DNA of 7,434 nucleotides from Sulfitobacter sp. (GCA_026421135.1 JAPKCR010000093.1:1-7434), one strand, 5' to 3'. Shown: positions 1 through 6,830, counted from the stretch's first letter. Numbers and translations: made by a program. Notes: generated from the sequence alone by a model not told the origin.

Positions 1-1098
1 ACTCAAGGACCGCTTGAGGTGACTATAAATGCGGATGGTCAGACGCAGGTTCGCGATCTGTTCGAAGTAGCCTCGCCGATCATAGGAACAGCCATGCGGT
101 CACCCGTCGCCGAGGGCGATATCGTGCGCAAAGGCGAGACTGTAGTCGCAATCGTCAGACCGTCCTCAGCAGGGCTGCTGGATGCGCGGGCGCAGCTTCA
201 GGCAGAAGCTGCCCTGCAAGAAGCCACTGCCGCGCGGCATGTTGCACAGGCTGACCTGAAGCAGGCTAAGGAAACGCAGCGCTTTGCGCAGGCGCAATTT
301 GAAAGGACGCAAGCACTGGTGACACGCGGCGTCGCCTCCGTCACGCGGCTGGAAGACGCCACCCAAAACCTAGCTATTGCGAATGCCATGATTGAGGCCG
401 CTCAGGCCCGGATCGAGATGGCGAATGGCACGATTGAACGGGCGCGCGCCAGTCTGCTGCCACCTGGCAACAGAAACGCCACCCCGGACAGTTGCTGTGT
501 TGAATTGACTGCGCCTGCAGACGGAGTAGTCCTTTCGGTTGCTGCTATCAGCGAACGGCCGGTGTCAATTGGGACACCCTTGGTTGGCATCGGCGATCCG
601 GGACAACTCGAACTGGTTGCCGACATACTCTCCAATGATGCCGTGCGCCTAAAACCCGGTGCCTTGGCCTATGTCGAACGTTGGGGCGGCGACGAGGTGT
701 TGGAAGCAAGGCTTGACCGGATCGACCCCAAAGCGCGGACGAAGATCTCGGCACTTGGTATAGAAGAGCAGCGGGTAGATGCGTATTTCGATCTGGTCAG
801 CGCCCCGGACAACCGACCTGAGCTTGGGGATGGCTTTGCGGTCTTTTTGCGGATTGTTGAATGGCGCGCTGACGATGTATTGCAGATACCCTTAAGCGCC
901 GCGTTCAGAGACGGGACTGGCTGGGCTGTGTTTGTGGCCTTGGATGGGATCGCCGAAAAGCGGGCGGTAACTCTGGGCCGTCGGAACGACCGGATGGTCG
1001 AGGTGATCGATGGATTAGAACTCTCGGAAAGAGTTGTCACCCACCCGAGCGACGCGATTGCTGCTGGCGTGGCATTGGTGGAAAGGTCGCAGCTATGA
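1..1098 (+). CDS. HlyD/RND-type periplasmic adaptor (membrane fusion protein), 5'-truncated by window
   Basis: Membrane fusion proteins link an inner-membrane transporter (ABC, RND or MFS) to the outer membrane. Of 365 visible residues, about 24-52 form the first lipoyl/barrel-sandwich half (AEGDIVRKGETVVAI). Residues ~58-152 are an Ala/Gln/Glu-rich helical hairpin with heptad-like character. Residues ~166-196 are the second lipoyl half (ELTAPADGVVLSV). The beta-barrel and membrane-proximal domains follow, including the family-typical ISALGIEEQRVDAYFDL stretch. The frame is open from base 1 (TQGPLEV...), and the first visible residues already match the conserved N-terminal strand of the family (PLxVTxxxxGxTxVRD). 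The GTG at 19 is therefore very probably an internal valine, and the true start with its membrane anchor lies upstream. No transporter partner is visible; it may be upstream. The stop overlaps the next gene's start. Family confidence is high; the exported substrate is unknown. Confidence 0.88.
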   Translation, partial: TQGPLEVTINADGQTQVRDLFEVASPIIGTAMRSPVAEGDIVRKGETVVAIVRPSSAGLLDARAQLQAEAALQEATAARHVAQADLKQAKETQRFAQAQFERTQALVTRGVASVTRLEDATQNLAIANAMIEAAQARIEMANGTIERARASLLPPGNRNATPDSCCVELTAPADGVVLSVAAISERPVSIGTPLVGIGDPGQLELVADILSNDAVRLKPGALAYVERWGGDEVLEARLDRIDPKARTKISALGIEEQRVDAYFDLVSAPDNRPELGDGFAVFLRIVEWRADDVLQIPLSAAFRDGTGWAVFVALDGIAEKRAVTLGRRNDRMVEVIDGLELSERVVTHPSDAIAAGVALVERSQL

Positions 1099-2747
1099 CT
1101 ACAGGCCAAGATACCCCCCGCAACCTTGATGCCTATTGGCACGCGGCGCTCGGGCAGTTTACCGGCGGATTGTCCCCTGCTGCATTAACCACAGCATATG
1201 TGGATTGGTGGATGCACATGATGGGGTCACCTGAAAAGCGTTTTCAGCTGGCTAAACAGGCAGTGAGGAATAGGGCCGCACTGGATAAAGAACCTGACCC
1301 CAGATTTGCTGATCCGGCATGGGATCGTTTCCCCTTTAACGTCTATGCACAGCAGTTTCTGGCAACGCAGAACTGGTGGGACGATGCAACGACGAATGTG
1401 CCCGGCCTCGAACCCAAACATGAAAATATAGTCAATTTCGCAGCGCGGCAGTGGCTTGATATGATGTCGCCTTCAAATTTTGCCTCAACAAATCCGCAGG
1501 TGCAAATTCGCACACGGGACGAAGGCGGGCAGAATCTGGTGCGGGGTGCACGCTATTGGATAGAAGACTTCAATCGATTGCTGACCGGACAGCCGCGCAC
1601 AACGAGTGAGTATCGCGTCGGTCGGGAACTTGCGACGACACCCGGCGATGTCATTTTACGCAACAGGTTGATTGAGCTGATCCGGTATCGGCCGACAACT
1701 TCCAAAGTACATCCGGAACCGATCCTAATCGTGCCAGCGTGGATCATGAAGTACTATGTTCTTGATCTTACCGCGCAGCAATCATTGGTGGCTTACCTGC
1801 GCGATCAGGGTTTTGAAGTCTTCATCATATCATGGAAAAACCCTGATAAGGATGACGCGGAACTGTCGATGCAAGATTACGTCGACCTAGGGGTTCGAGC
1901 TGCTATAACTAGGATCAAAGAACTAGGGCATGACCGCCTTCATGCAACGGGCTATTGCTTGGGCGGTACGCTGTTGGCCATCGGGGCGGCAGCACTGGCA
2001 AGGGATCGGGATGACACTCTTGCCAGTATAAGCTTGCTGGCGTCTCAAGTGGACTTTTCAGAACCTGGCGAACTGGGGTTGTTTATCAATGAAAGTCAGG
2101 TGACATTTCTGGAGGATATTATGGCAACACGCGGGTACCTCAAGGCGGACAAAATGTCGGGAGCCTTCCAACTGCTTCGCTCAAATGATCTGATCTGGAG
2201 CCGGGTTATTCGCCATTATCTGCTGGGTGAACGCACACATTCCAACCCGCTTTTGGCATGGAATGCCGACGCCACACGCATGCCTGCGCGGATGCATTCG
2301 GAATACTTGCGGCACTTGTTTTTGAAGAACGAGCTGGCGAAGGGGCAATTCAAAGTGGATGGAGCCACCATCGCGTTGACCGATATCCGCGCAAAGATAT
2401 ACTGCGTAGCCACCGAAACCGATCACGTATCGCCGTGGCGTTCTGTTTACCGGTTGTTGCTGCTGACAGACACTGATGTGACATTTGTTTTGACAAACGG
2501 CGGGCATAACGGGGGCATCTTATCAGAGCCCGGCCATACGGGGCGGCATTTTCGCTGCACGCAAAAGGCAGAGGGGGATGGGCATATTGCCGCCGCGGAC
2601 TGGTTCGAGGGTCAGCAACCCCGCGACGGTTCATGGTGGCCACACTGGGTGAGTTGGCTGAAAAAGCGCAGCACCCCGGCAAAACAACCACCTGCTTCGA
2701 AGTTCGAAATATTGGATGCCGCTCCCGGTCGATACGTAATGGGCTAG
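1095..2747 (+). CDS. phaC: Class I-like poly(3-hydroxyalkanoate) synthase
   Basis: Polymerises (R)-3-hydroxyacyl-CoA, typically 3-hydroxybutyryl-CoA, into polyester storage granules in the cytoplasm. The 550 residues begin with the PhaC N-terminal domain (YWHAALGQF...W, through about residue 200), followed by an alpha/beta-hydrolase core. The lipase-like box is GYCLGG with the nucleophile Cys288. The Asp is in ETDHVSPW (Asp443) and the His in NGGHNGG (His471). The Asp-to-His spacing of 28 equals that of the Cupriavidus necator enzyme (Asp480/His508). The conserved WNADATRMP and YLRHLFLKNEL blocks and a C-terminal PGRYV tail support true PhaC rather than a general hydrolase. It is about 40 residues shorter than the 589-residue C. 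necator enzyme, mostly at the N-terminus. The ATG overlaps the upstream stop (ATGA), with a GAAAGG ribosome site at 1081-1086, so translational coupling is likely. No phaA, phaB, phasin or phaR is in view, so this may be an accessory paralogue. Substrate range cannot be read from sequence. Confidence 0.93.
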   Translation: MTTGQDTPRNLDAYWHAALGQFTGGLSPAALTTAYVDWWMHMMGSPEKRFQLAKQAVRNRAALDKEPDPRFADPAWDRFPFNVYAQQFLATQNWWDDATTNVPGLEPKHENIVNFAARQWLDMMSPSNFASTNPQVQIRTRDEGGQNLVRGARYWIEDFNRLLTGQPRTTSEYRVGRELATTPGDVILRNRLIELIRYRPTTSKVHPEPILIVPAWIMKYYVLDLTAQQSLVAYLRDQGFEVFIISWKNPDKDDAELSMQDYVDLGVRAAITRIKELGHDRLHATGYCLGGTLLAIGAAALARDRDDTLASISLLASQVDFSEPGELGLFINESQVTFLEDIMATRGYLKADKMSGAFQLLRSNDLIWSRVIRHYLLGERTHSNPLLAWNADATRMPARMHSEYLRHLFLKNELAKGQFKVDGATIALTDIRAKIYCVATETDHVSPWRSVYRLLLLTDTDVTFVLTNGGHNGGILSEPGHTGRHFRCTQKAEGDGHIAAADWFEGQQPRDGSWWPHWVSWLKKRSTPAKQPPASKFEILDAAPGRYVMG

Positions 2748-2859
2748 AGCCGCGCACAACATCGAGCCATAAGCTCAAACTGAAGTTAATAATGCTTAAT
2801 CGATCGGCAGTTCGCCTAACCAAAGCCAGACGTCAGATCATCACAGAAAAGGCAAATTA
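2748..2859 (+). other. Gap between PHA synthase and Ca2+ pump genes
   Basis: This 112-base spacer has no convincing terminator; the only stem near its start is GAGC-CATAA-GCTC at 2765-2777, just 4 base pairs without a following T run. An AT-rich patch at 2786-2799 (TTAATAATGCTTAA) could hold a -10 element, but I see no matching -35. Read-through from the synthase gene is the simplest reading, with a secondary promoter possible. A 22-codon reading frame (ATG at 2792) ends TAG at 2858-2860, overlapping the GTG of the pump gene by one base. Confidence 0.4.
2845..2852 (+). promoter_or_regulatory. Ribosome binding site deciding the GTG start of the Ca2+ pump
   Basis: AGAAAAGG ends 7 bases before GTG 2860. 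No ATG, GTG or TTG lies in frame between the upstream in-frame stop (TAA at 2797-2799) and 2860, so GTG 2860 is the only usable start that keeps the family-typical N-terminus (GLTAQEILAARKIHGWNELP). Confidence 0.65.
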
Positions 2860-5436
2860 GTGACGAACAGTGCGCGACAGACAGGCTTAACTGCGCAAGA
2901 AATCCTAGCAGCGCGAAAAATTCATGGCTGGAATGAACTGCCCACAGTGGCACCGGCAGGACCAATTCGTGTTTGGCTTCGCCAATTTTCTAGCTTCCTT
3001 GTGCTGATCCTGATTGCCGCTGCAGTCGTCGCTCTGGCCCTGGGCGAAAGGATAGATGCGATCACCATCGGCCTTGTAGTCATGTTGAACGCAGCTTTGG
3101 GATTTATTCAGGAATGGAAGGCCGAAACCGCGCTTGCGTCCCTGCGAAAAATGCTGTCACCGCAGGCAATGGTCCTGCGCGAAGGACAGGAACAGATAAT
3201 ACCTGCCCGGGAAACTGTGCCCGGCGATATCCTTGTCCTCACACCGGGTGCCAAGGTTGCGGCGGACGCGACCGTGATTCAGGCAGCAGAACTACAGGTC
3301 GATGAGAGCGTACTGACGGGAGAATCTGTTTCCGTCTCTAAAGGTTTAGCCGAAGGCGAGCAGGAAGTGTTCGCCGGTACATCCGTCATTGCGGGGCGGG
3401 CCGAAGCAAAGGTTACCGCCACCGGGGCGAACACCGAATTTGGCAAGATAGCACATCTGACAGGATCGGTTGGGCGAAAAACAACGAATTTGCAGAACAA
3501 ACTAGGCCAACTGGCCCGACAACTTGGCATCGCTGCACTTCTCGTGGCAGCGGGCGTTACAGTGCTTGGCCTATTGCTCGGGCGGGATATGAACGAGATG
3601 GTGATGACAGGGCTGTCGTTGTCTGTCGCCATGGTGCCCGAGGGTTTGCCCGCCGTCGTGACAATTACATTGGCGCTTGGGGCCGCAGCGATGGTGCGCC
3701 AAAACGCATTGGCGCGCCGTTTGCAGGCCGTTGAAACGCTGGGGGCGGCGTCAGTTATTTGCACGGACAAGACCGGCACGCTTACTGAAAACAAGATGAC
3801 TGCAACACAGGTCTGGACGATGGACCGCACGTATCATGTTACTGGAACGGGCTATGATCCCGCAGGCCATATCGAACTCGATGGCGCACGCATTCGCGCA
3901 GCAGACGATTCAGTTCTGGCAGCGCTTTTGCAAGTCGGACTTTATTGTAGCCATGCACGCCTGACGAGCGACGGCACCGATTGGAAGATGGTCGGCACCC
4001 CAACCGAGGGGGCGTTGATAGCCCTTGGCTACAAGGGTTGGTGCGACCTGCCGAATGAACGTGGATTGCTGGCAGAAATTCCCTTTAGCAGCGCCCGCAA
4101 GCGGATGTCTGTTCTGTATCAGTCTGGAACCGAAGTATCGGTATTGACCAAGGGCGCACCGGAGCAGGTATTAGAAGTTTGCACTCAGATCATGACGCAA
4201 GATGGTGTGCGTGCTCTATTACCCGAAGATCATGATGCCATTTTACAAGCTTTCAGTGATCTGGCGGAAAGGGGTTTGCGCGTAATCGGCCTTGCCCGAC
4301 GCCCGGTCGCTGACCAAAAGATCACCGAAAAAGAGCTGACCTTCCTAGGTTTGGTCGGGCTGATTGACCCCCCTAGACCCGAGGTCCGGGACGCAATCGA
4401 GCTTGCCCGCGCGGCCGGTATCAAAGTTATTATGATCACCGGCGACAGCCCGATCACGGCTGGTGCGATCGCCGTCCAGCTATCGTTAACTGCGACGCAG
4501 CACATGATCGGTACCGACCTAGATTATCTGGATGATACCGCTCTATCTGAGCTCTTGCAGGGCGAAGTTTTGTTTGCCCGCACCAAGCCGGAGCAAAAAA
4601 TGCGCATTGTATCTGCCCTGCAGAAGCAGGGGCAGATCGTTGCAATGACGGGTGACGGGGTCAACGACGCCCCTGCCCTAAAGCAAGCTGACATTGGCGT
4701 GTCGATGGGCGTCCGGGGAACAGATGTGGCGCGAGATGCCTCTGATCTAGTATTGTTGGACGATAATTTCGCGACCATCGTACGCGCCATCGGAGAAGGG
4801 CGCCGCCAGTTCGCCAACGTTCAGAAATTCGTGCGCTATCTGCTGTCATCAAACGCCGGCGAGGTCATCGCCTTGGTGGTCAATATTGCGATTGGCGGTC
4901 CGCTTGTATTCCTTGCCACACAAATCCTTTGGATGAACCTGGTCACTGATGGCGTGACTGCGGTGGCGCTTGGGTTGGAGAAATCGGAACCGGATCAAAT
5001 GCGCCAACCACCCCGTCGTAAGGACACGCGCATACTTGGCAGGAGCGGCATCGTGACAATTTTCGTGCTGGGAACCTATACGGGGCTATCTAGCCTTTGG
5101 ATATTCTTTCATTTGATAGATCTTGGGGTCGATTTGGCGCGGACGACGGGATTCACGGCCATGGTCATGTTTGAAAAGCTTAGCGTAGTCGCTTTCCGCT
5201 CCCTACGGCTTCCAAGCTGGAAAATCGGGTGGTTGAGCAATCCGTTTCTTTTGTTGGCACTTGGCGTGACTTTGTGTGCCCAGTTGCTGGCTGTTTACTG
5301 GCCGCCGCTCCAGATACTTTTGCACACGGTGCCTATCGGGGTTGACGAGTGGACCTTGATCGGAATTTTCGCCCTGCCCATTCTTGTAGTGCCCGAGGTG
5401 CTCAAGGCATTAGGAAACAGGGCTCATCGTACATAG
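2860..5436 (+). CDS. P2A-type Ca2+/cation-transporting P-type ATPase
   Basis: An ATP-driven inner-membrane pump, predicted to export Ca2+ from the cytoplasm. The 858 residues show the full P-type set: actuator loop TGES (153-156), phosphorylation motif DKTGTLT with Asp303, nucleotide-domain KGAPE (431-435), DPPRPEV (503-509), TGDS (527-530) and hinge TGDGVND (597-603). Ten membrane helices fit, roughly 45-62, 66-84, 224-241, 246-272, 660-678, 683-704, 729-750, 760-780, 793-813 and 831-850. Ca2+ ligands of SERCA all have counterparts: M4 PEGLP Glu261; M5 SSNAGEV Asn665 and Glu668; M6 WMNLVTDG Asn693, Thr696 and Asp697; M8 FEKLS Glu772. The intact M8 Glu and both sites favour Ca2+ over Na+/K+ or Mg2+ pumps. 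It resembles LMCA1/CtpF-type bacterial enzymes. It starts with GTG and shares its last 13 bases with the convergent exchanger gene. Family assignment is near certain; ion specificity is inferred. Confidence 0.95.
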   Translation: MTNSARQTGLTAQEILAARKIHGWNELPTVAPAGPIRVWLRQFSSFLVLILIAAAVVALALGERIDAITIGLVVMLNAALGFIQEWKAETALASLRKMLSPQAMVLREGQEQIIPARETVPGDILVLTPGAKVAADATVIQAAELQVDESVLTGESVSVSKGLAEGEQEVFAGTSVIAGRAEAKVTATGANTEFGKIAHLTGSVGRKTTNLQNKLGQLARQLGIAALLVAAGVTVLGLLLGRDMNEMVMTGLSLSVAMVPEGLPAVVTITLALGAAAMVRQNALARRLQAVETLGAASVICTDKTGTLTENKMTATQVWTMDRTYHVTGTGYDPAGHIELDGARIRAADDSVLAALLQVGLYCSHARLTSDGTDWKMVGTPTEGALIALGYKGWCDLPNERGLLAEIPFSSARKRMSVLYQSGTEVSVLTKGAPEQVLEVCTQIMTQDGVRALLPEDHDAILQAFSDLAERGLRVIGLARRPVADQKITEKELTFLGLVGLIDPPRPEVRDAIELARAAGIKVIMITGDSPITAGAIAVQLSLTATQHMIGTDLDYLDDTALSELLQGEVLFARTKPEQKMRIVSALQKQGQIVAMTGDGVNDAPALKQADIGVSMGVRGTDVARDASDLVLLDDNFATIVRAIGEGRRQFANVQKFVRYLLSSNAGEVIALVVNIAIGGPLVFLATQILWMNLVTDGVTAVALGLEKSEPDQMRQPPRRKDTRILGRSGIVTIFVLGTYTGLSSLWIFFHLIDLGVDLARTTGFTAMVMFEKLSVVAFRSLRLPSWKIGWLSNPFLLLALGVTLCAQLLAVYWPPLQILLHTVPIGVDEWTLIGIFALPILVVPEVLKALGNRAHRT

Positions 5437-6464
5437 AAATACGAGGCAAGGCTTGCTAGAAACGTGAGCAATACCAGAATTGAATCTAGCCCCAATTCCC
5501 CAATCCGTGGCTTGCGTCGGACGATCAAGCCGATCAAATAAATCGCTGTCACCGTCAGTCCAAACCCCAATGCAAGGCTGACAATGCGCGAGGCGTCTTG
5601 CAGAATTGGACCCGCGCGAAATAAGATGTCGGCAGGAAACACCAGTACCAACATGATCAGATTGCTACCAAAAATGTTCGAGATGGCCAAAGTATAGGCC
5701 CCAATGCGCACCGCTGCGATGCTTGTGCTTAGCTCAGGAAGTGATGTCGCCGCAGCCAGTATTGTGACGCCAATAAACCCTGTGCCCAGGCCTGATTGAC
5801 TGGCAATGCGTTCGGCAAACAAGACCAGCAGCAAACCAAATATCAGGATTACCAAACAAGAAGCAGCGGCCTGCCAGATCAGGCTTTTGTTCGCTGTCTG
5901 CGCCAAACCGGTCGGTGCCGGAAAGGCAAGCGGGTCAGGGTCGGGCAAATCAATGGGTACCCAGTCACTGCTGTCGTCATAGTGGCGCAATAACCAGATC
6001 GCCCCGACATAAATCACAGCAATGGCGACACTGCCAAGACCCACACCCGAAATGACAATCGTTTTGCCCAGATTGGTAATGACTAACGTTACAGACAGCA
6101 GCAAAACCAGTAATGTTGCCTCGAGCGCATGATTTGCCTTGCGCGGGTAGTTTGTAATCGGGCCGCGCGCCCAAAAATCTGCCATCGCCAAAATCGCCGT
6201 CTGAAGCGCGATCCCTCCAAAAAGGTTATTCAACACCAGATCTCGCGATTGTTGCGCAGCAGCGGCGAGAGTTGTTGCAACCTCGGGCAACGACGTTGCT
6301 AATGACAACAATAACAACCCGACCAAAGATTTGGCCAGTTTGAATCGATCCGACAGAGCATCCGCAAGATACGCCAGTCGTGCGCCAGCGATCCACACAC
6401 AGCCAGCACTCAGAGTGAAAAATATCAGGCTTTGGATCAACGTTGTTACAGGGATATTCATCAC
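5424..6464 (-). CDS. Na+/Ca2+ exchanger-like membrane protein (CaCA superfamily)
   Basis: A secondary cation antiporter of the inner membrane; the family exchanges Ca2+ for Na+ or H+. The 346 residues suggest ten helices arranged as two inverted halves, each with an alpha repeat. Repeat 1 is ATSLPEVATT (56-65) followed by NNLFGGIALQ (79-88). Repeat 2 is AATSLPELSTSIAA (238-251) followed by SNIFGSNLI (262-270). The acidic ligands of the two repeats, Glu61 and Glu244, are kept. Repeat 1 lacks the usual GSN of the second helix (GGI instead). A central cytoplasmic loop (161-195) is rich in Asp, with DDSSDW and DPDPD-like stretches. GTG 6464 is followed at once by ATG 6461, either of which could start translation; no strong ribosome site is seen upstream. 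It converges with the Ca2+ pump gene, and an FNR-type site lies 31 bases upstream. Family is secure; ion and direction are inferred. Confidence 0.88.
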   Translation of the reverse strand: MMNIPVTTLIQSLIFFTLSAGCVWIAGARLAYLADALSDRFKLAKSLVGLLLLSLATSLPEVATTLAAAAQQSRDLVLNNLFGGIALQTAILAMADFWARGPITNYPRKANHALEATLLVLLLSVTLVITNLGKTIVISGVGLGSVAIAVIYVGAIWLLRHYDDSSDWVPIDLPDPDPLAFPAPTGLAQTANKSLIWQAAASCLVILIFGLLLVLFAERIASQSGLGTGFIGVTILAAATSLPELSTSIAAVRIGAYTLAISNIFGSNLIMLVLVFPADILFRAGPILQDASRIVSLALGFGLTVTAIYLIGLIVRRKPRIGELGLDSILVLLTFLASLASYFYVR

Positions 6465-6466
6465 TG

Positions 6467-6472
6467 CGATCT
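6467..6472 (-). promoter_or_regulatory. Possible -10 element for the exchanger gene
   Basis: On the minus strand the bases read TAGATC, matching 4 of 6 positions of TATAAT. The position fits a class II FNR promoter in which the box at 6495-6508 is centred at -41.5. Transcription would then begin near 6460-6461, essentially at the ATG, implying a leaderless or nearly leaderless mRNA. The match is weak and is supported mainly by its spacing. Confidence 0.28.
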
Positions 6473-6494
6473 AGCAAATTATCCGCGCCCCACC

Positions 6495-6508
6495 TTGATT
6501 TTGCTCAA
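6495..6508 (-). promoter_or_regulatory. FNR/FixK-type regulator binding site ahead of the exchanger gene
   Basis: On the minus strand the site reads TTGAGCAAAATCAA. It matches 9 of 10 half-site positions of the FNR/FixK consensus TTGAT-N4-ATCAA and all 8 of the core TTGA-N6-TCAA. It lies 31-44 bases upstream of GTG 6464. FNR/FixK-family proteins activate genes when oxygen is scarce, so low-oxygen control of the exchanger is the natural inference. Other Crp/Fnr-family members with similar sites (Dnr/NnrR types) could bind instead. Confidence 0.62.
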
Positions 6509-6816
6509 TCATAGAATGTCTTGAGTTTAAGATGGTACAAATCTGGCACAAGACCACAGGACCAACCCAAGAATAACCACTCATCATTTTGCGGGTCAGC
6601 AAGATAGCAAGCAGTGTCGAAAAAAACGCGAAGAGGATAGGCGAATTGCTTGCCGGCAAATGCAGGCTTCAACGCGAAGCTCCGCGAGTTAGGCGAGCGG
6701 CTAGTGGGGCTCTCACTTCCTGTTTTTGCAACGTTGGTTCCCCATTTTCCGATTTGCACCGCGAAAGGCGACTGGTCGTTTGTCAGTTGATGGCTATCGC
6801 GTGCCCGGGCCCCAAT

Positions 6817-6830
6817 TTGAGCGATATCAA
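6817..6830 (+). promoter_or_regulatory. FNR/FixK-type regulator binding site ahead of the S2P protease gene
   Basis: The site reads TTGAGCGATATCAA, again 9 of 10 against TTGAT-N4-ATCAA and 8 of 8 against TTGA-N6-TCAA. Its centre (6823.5) predicts, at the class II spacing of 41.5, a start of transcription near 6865. That leaves a short leader containing the GGAG ribosome site at 6870-6873 ahead of ATG 6880. A poor -10 candidate, GATAAG, lies at 6850-6855, a few bases off the ideal position. Its half-sites are identical to those of the box at 6495-6508 when each is read towards its own gene. Confidence 0.68.

Noticed and set aside
669..1142. 157-codon minus-strand frame opposite the adaptor gene
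   Set aside because: Ser/Thr-rich low-complexity shadow of the confidently assigned adaptor; no family resemblance.
2765..2777. GAGC-CATAA-GCTC hairpin as a terminator after the PHA synthase gene
   Set aside because: Only a 4-base-pair stem and no following run of T; too weak for an intrinsic terminator.
2350..2823. 157-codon minus-strand frame opposite the 3' end of the PHA synthase gene
   Set aside because: Shadow frame over conserved synthase motifs, rich in Arg/Ser/Cys, with no recognisable domain.
3279..3830. 183-codon minus-strand frame inside the Ca2+ pump gene
   Set aside because: Ser/Thr/Ala/Val-rich shadow lying opposite a strongly conserved P-type ATPase region; no independent motif.
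6504..6525. CTCAA-N12-TTGAG inverted repeat as an additional regulator site
   Set aside because: Its left arm is already part of the FNR-type box and the 12-base spacing fits no known Crp/Fnr site; likely a chance extra half-site.
6471..6659. 62-codon minus-strand frame with a hydrophobic stretch, possibly a small membrane protein
   Set aside because: It overlaps the FNR-type box and putative promoter of the exchanger and lacks a clear ribosome site; the hydrophobic stretch could be chance.
6530..6810. Possible decayed gene or insertion-sequence remnant in the middle of the divergent region
   Set aside because: No transposase-like motif, terminal inverted repeats or target duplication could be recognised on either strand.
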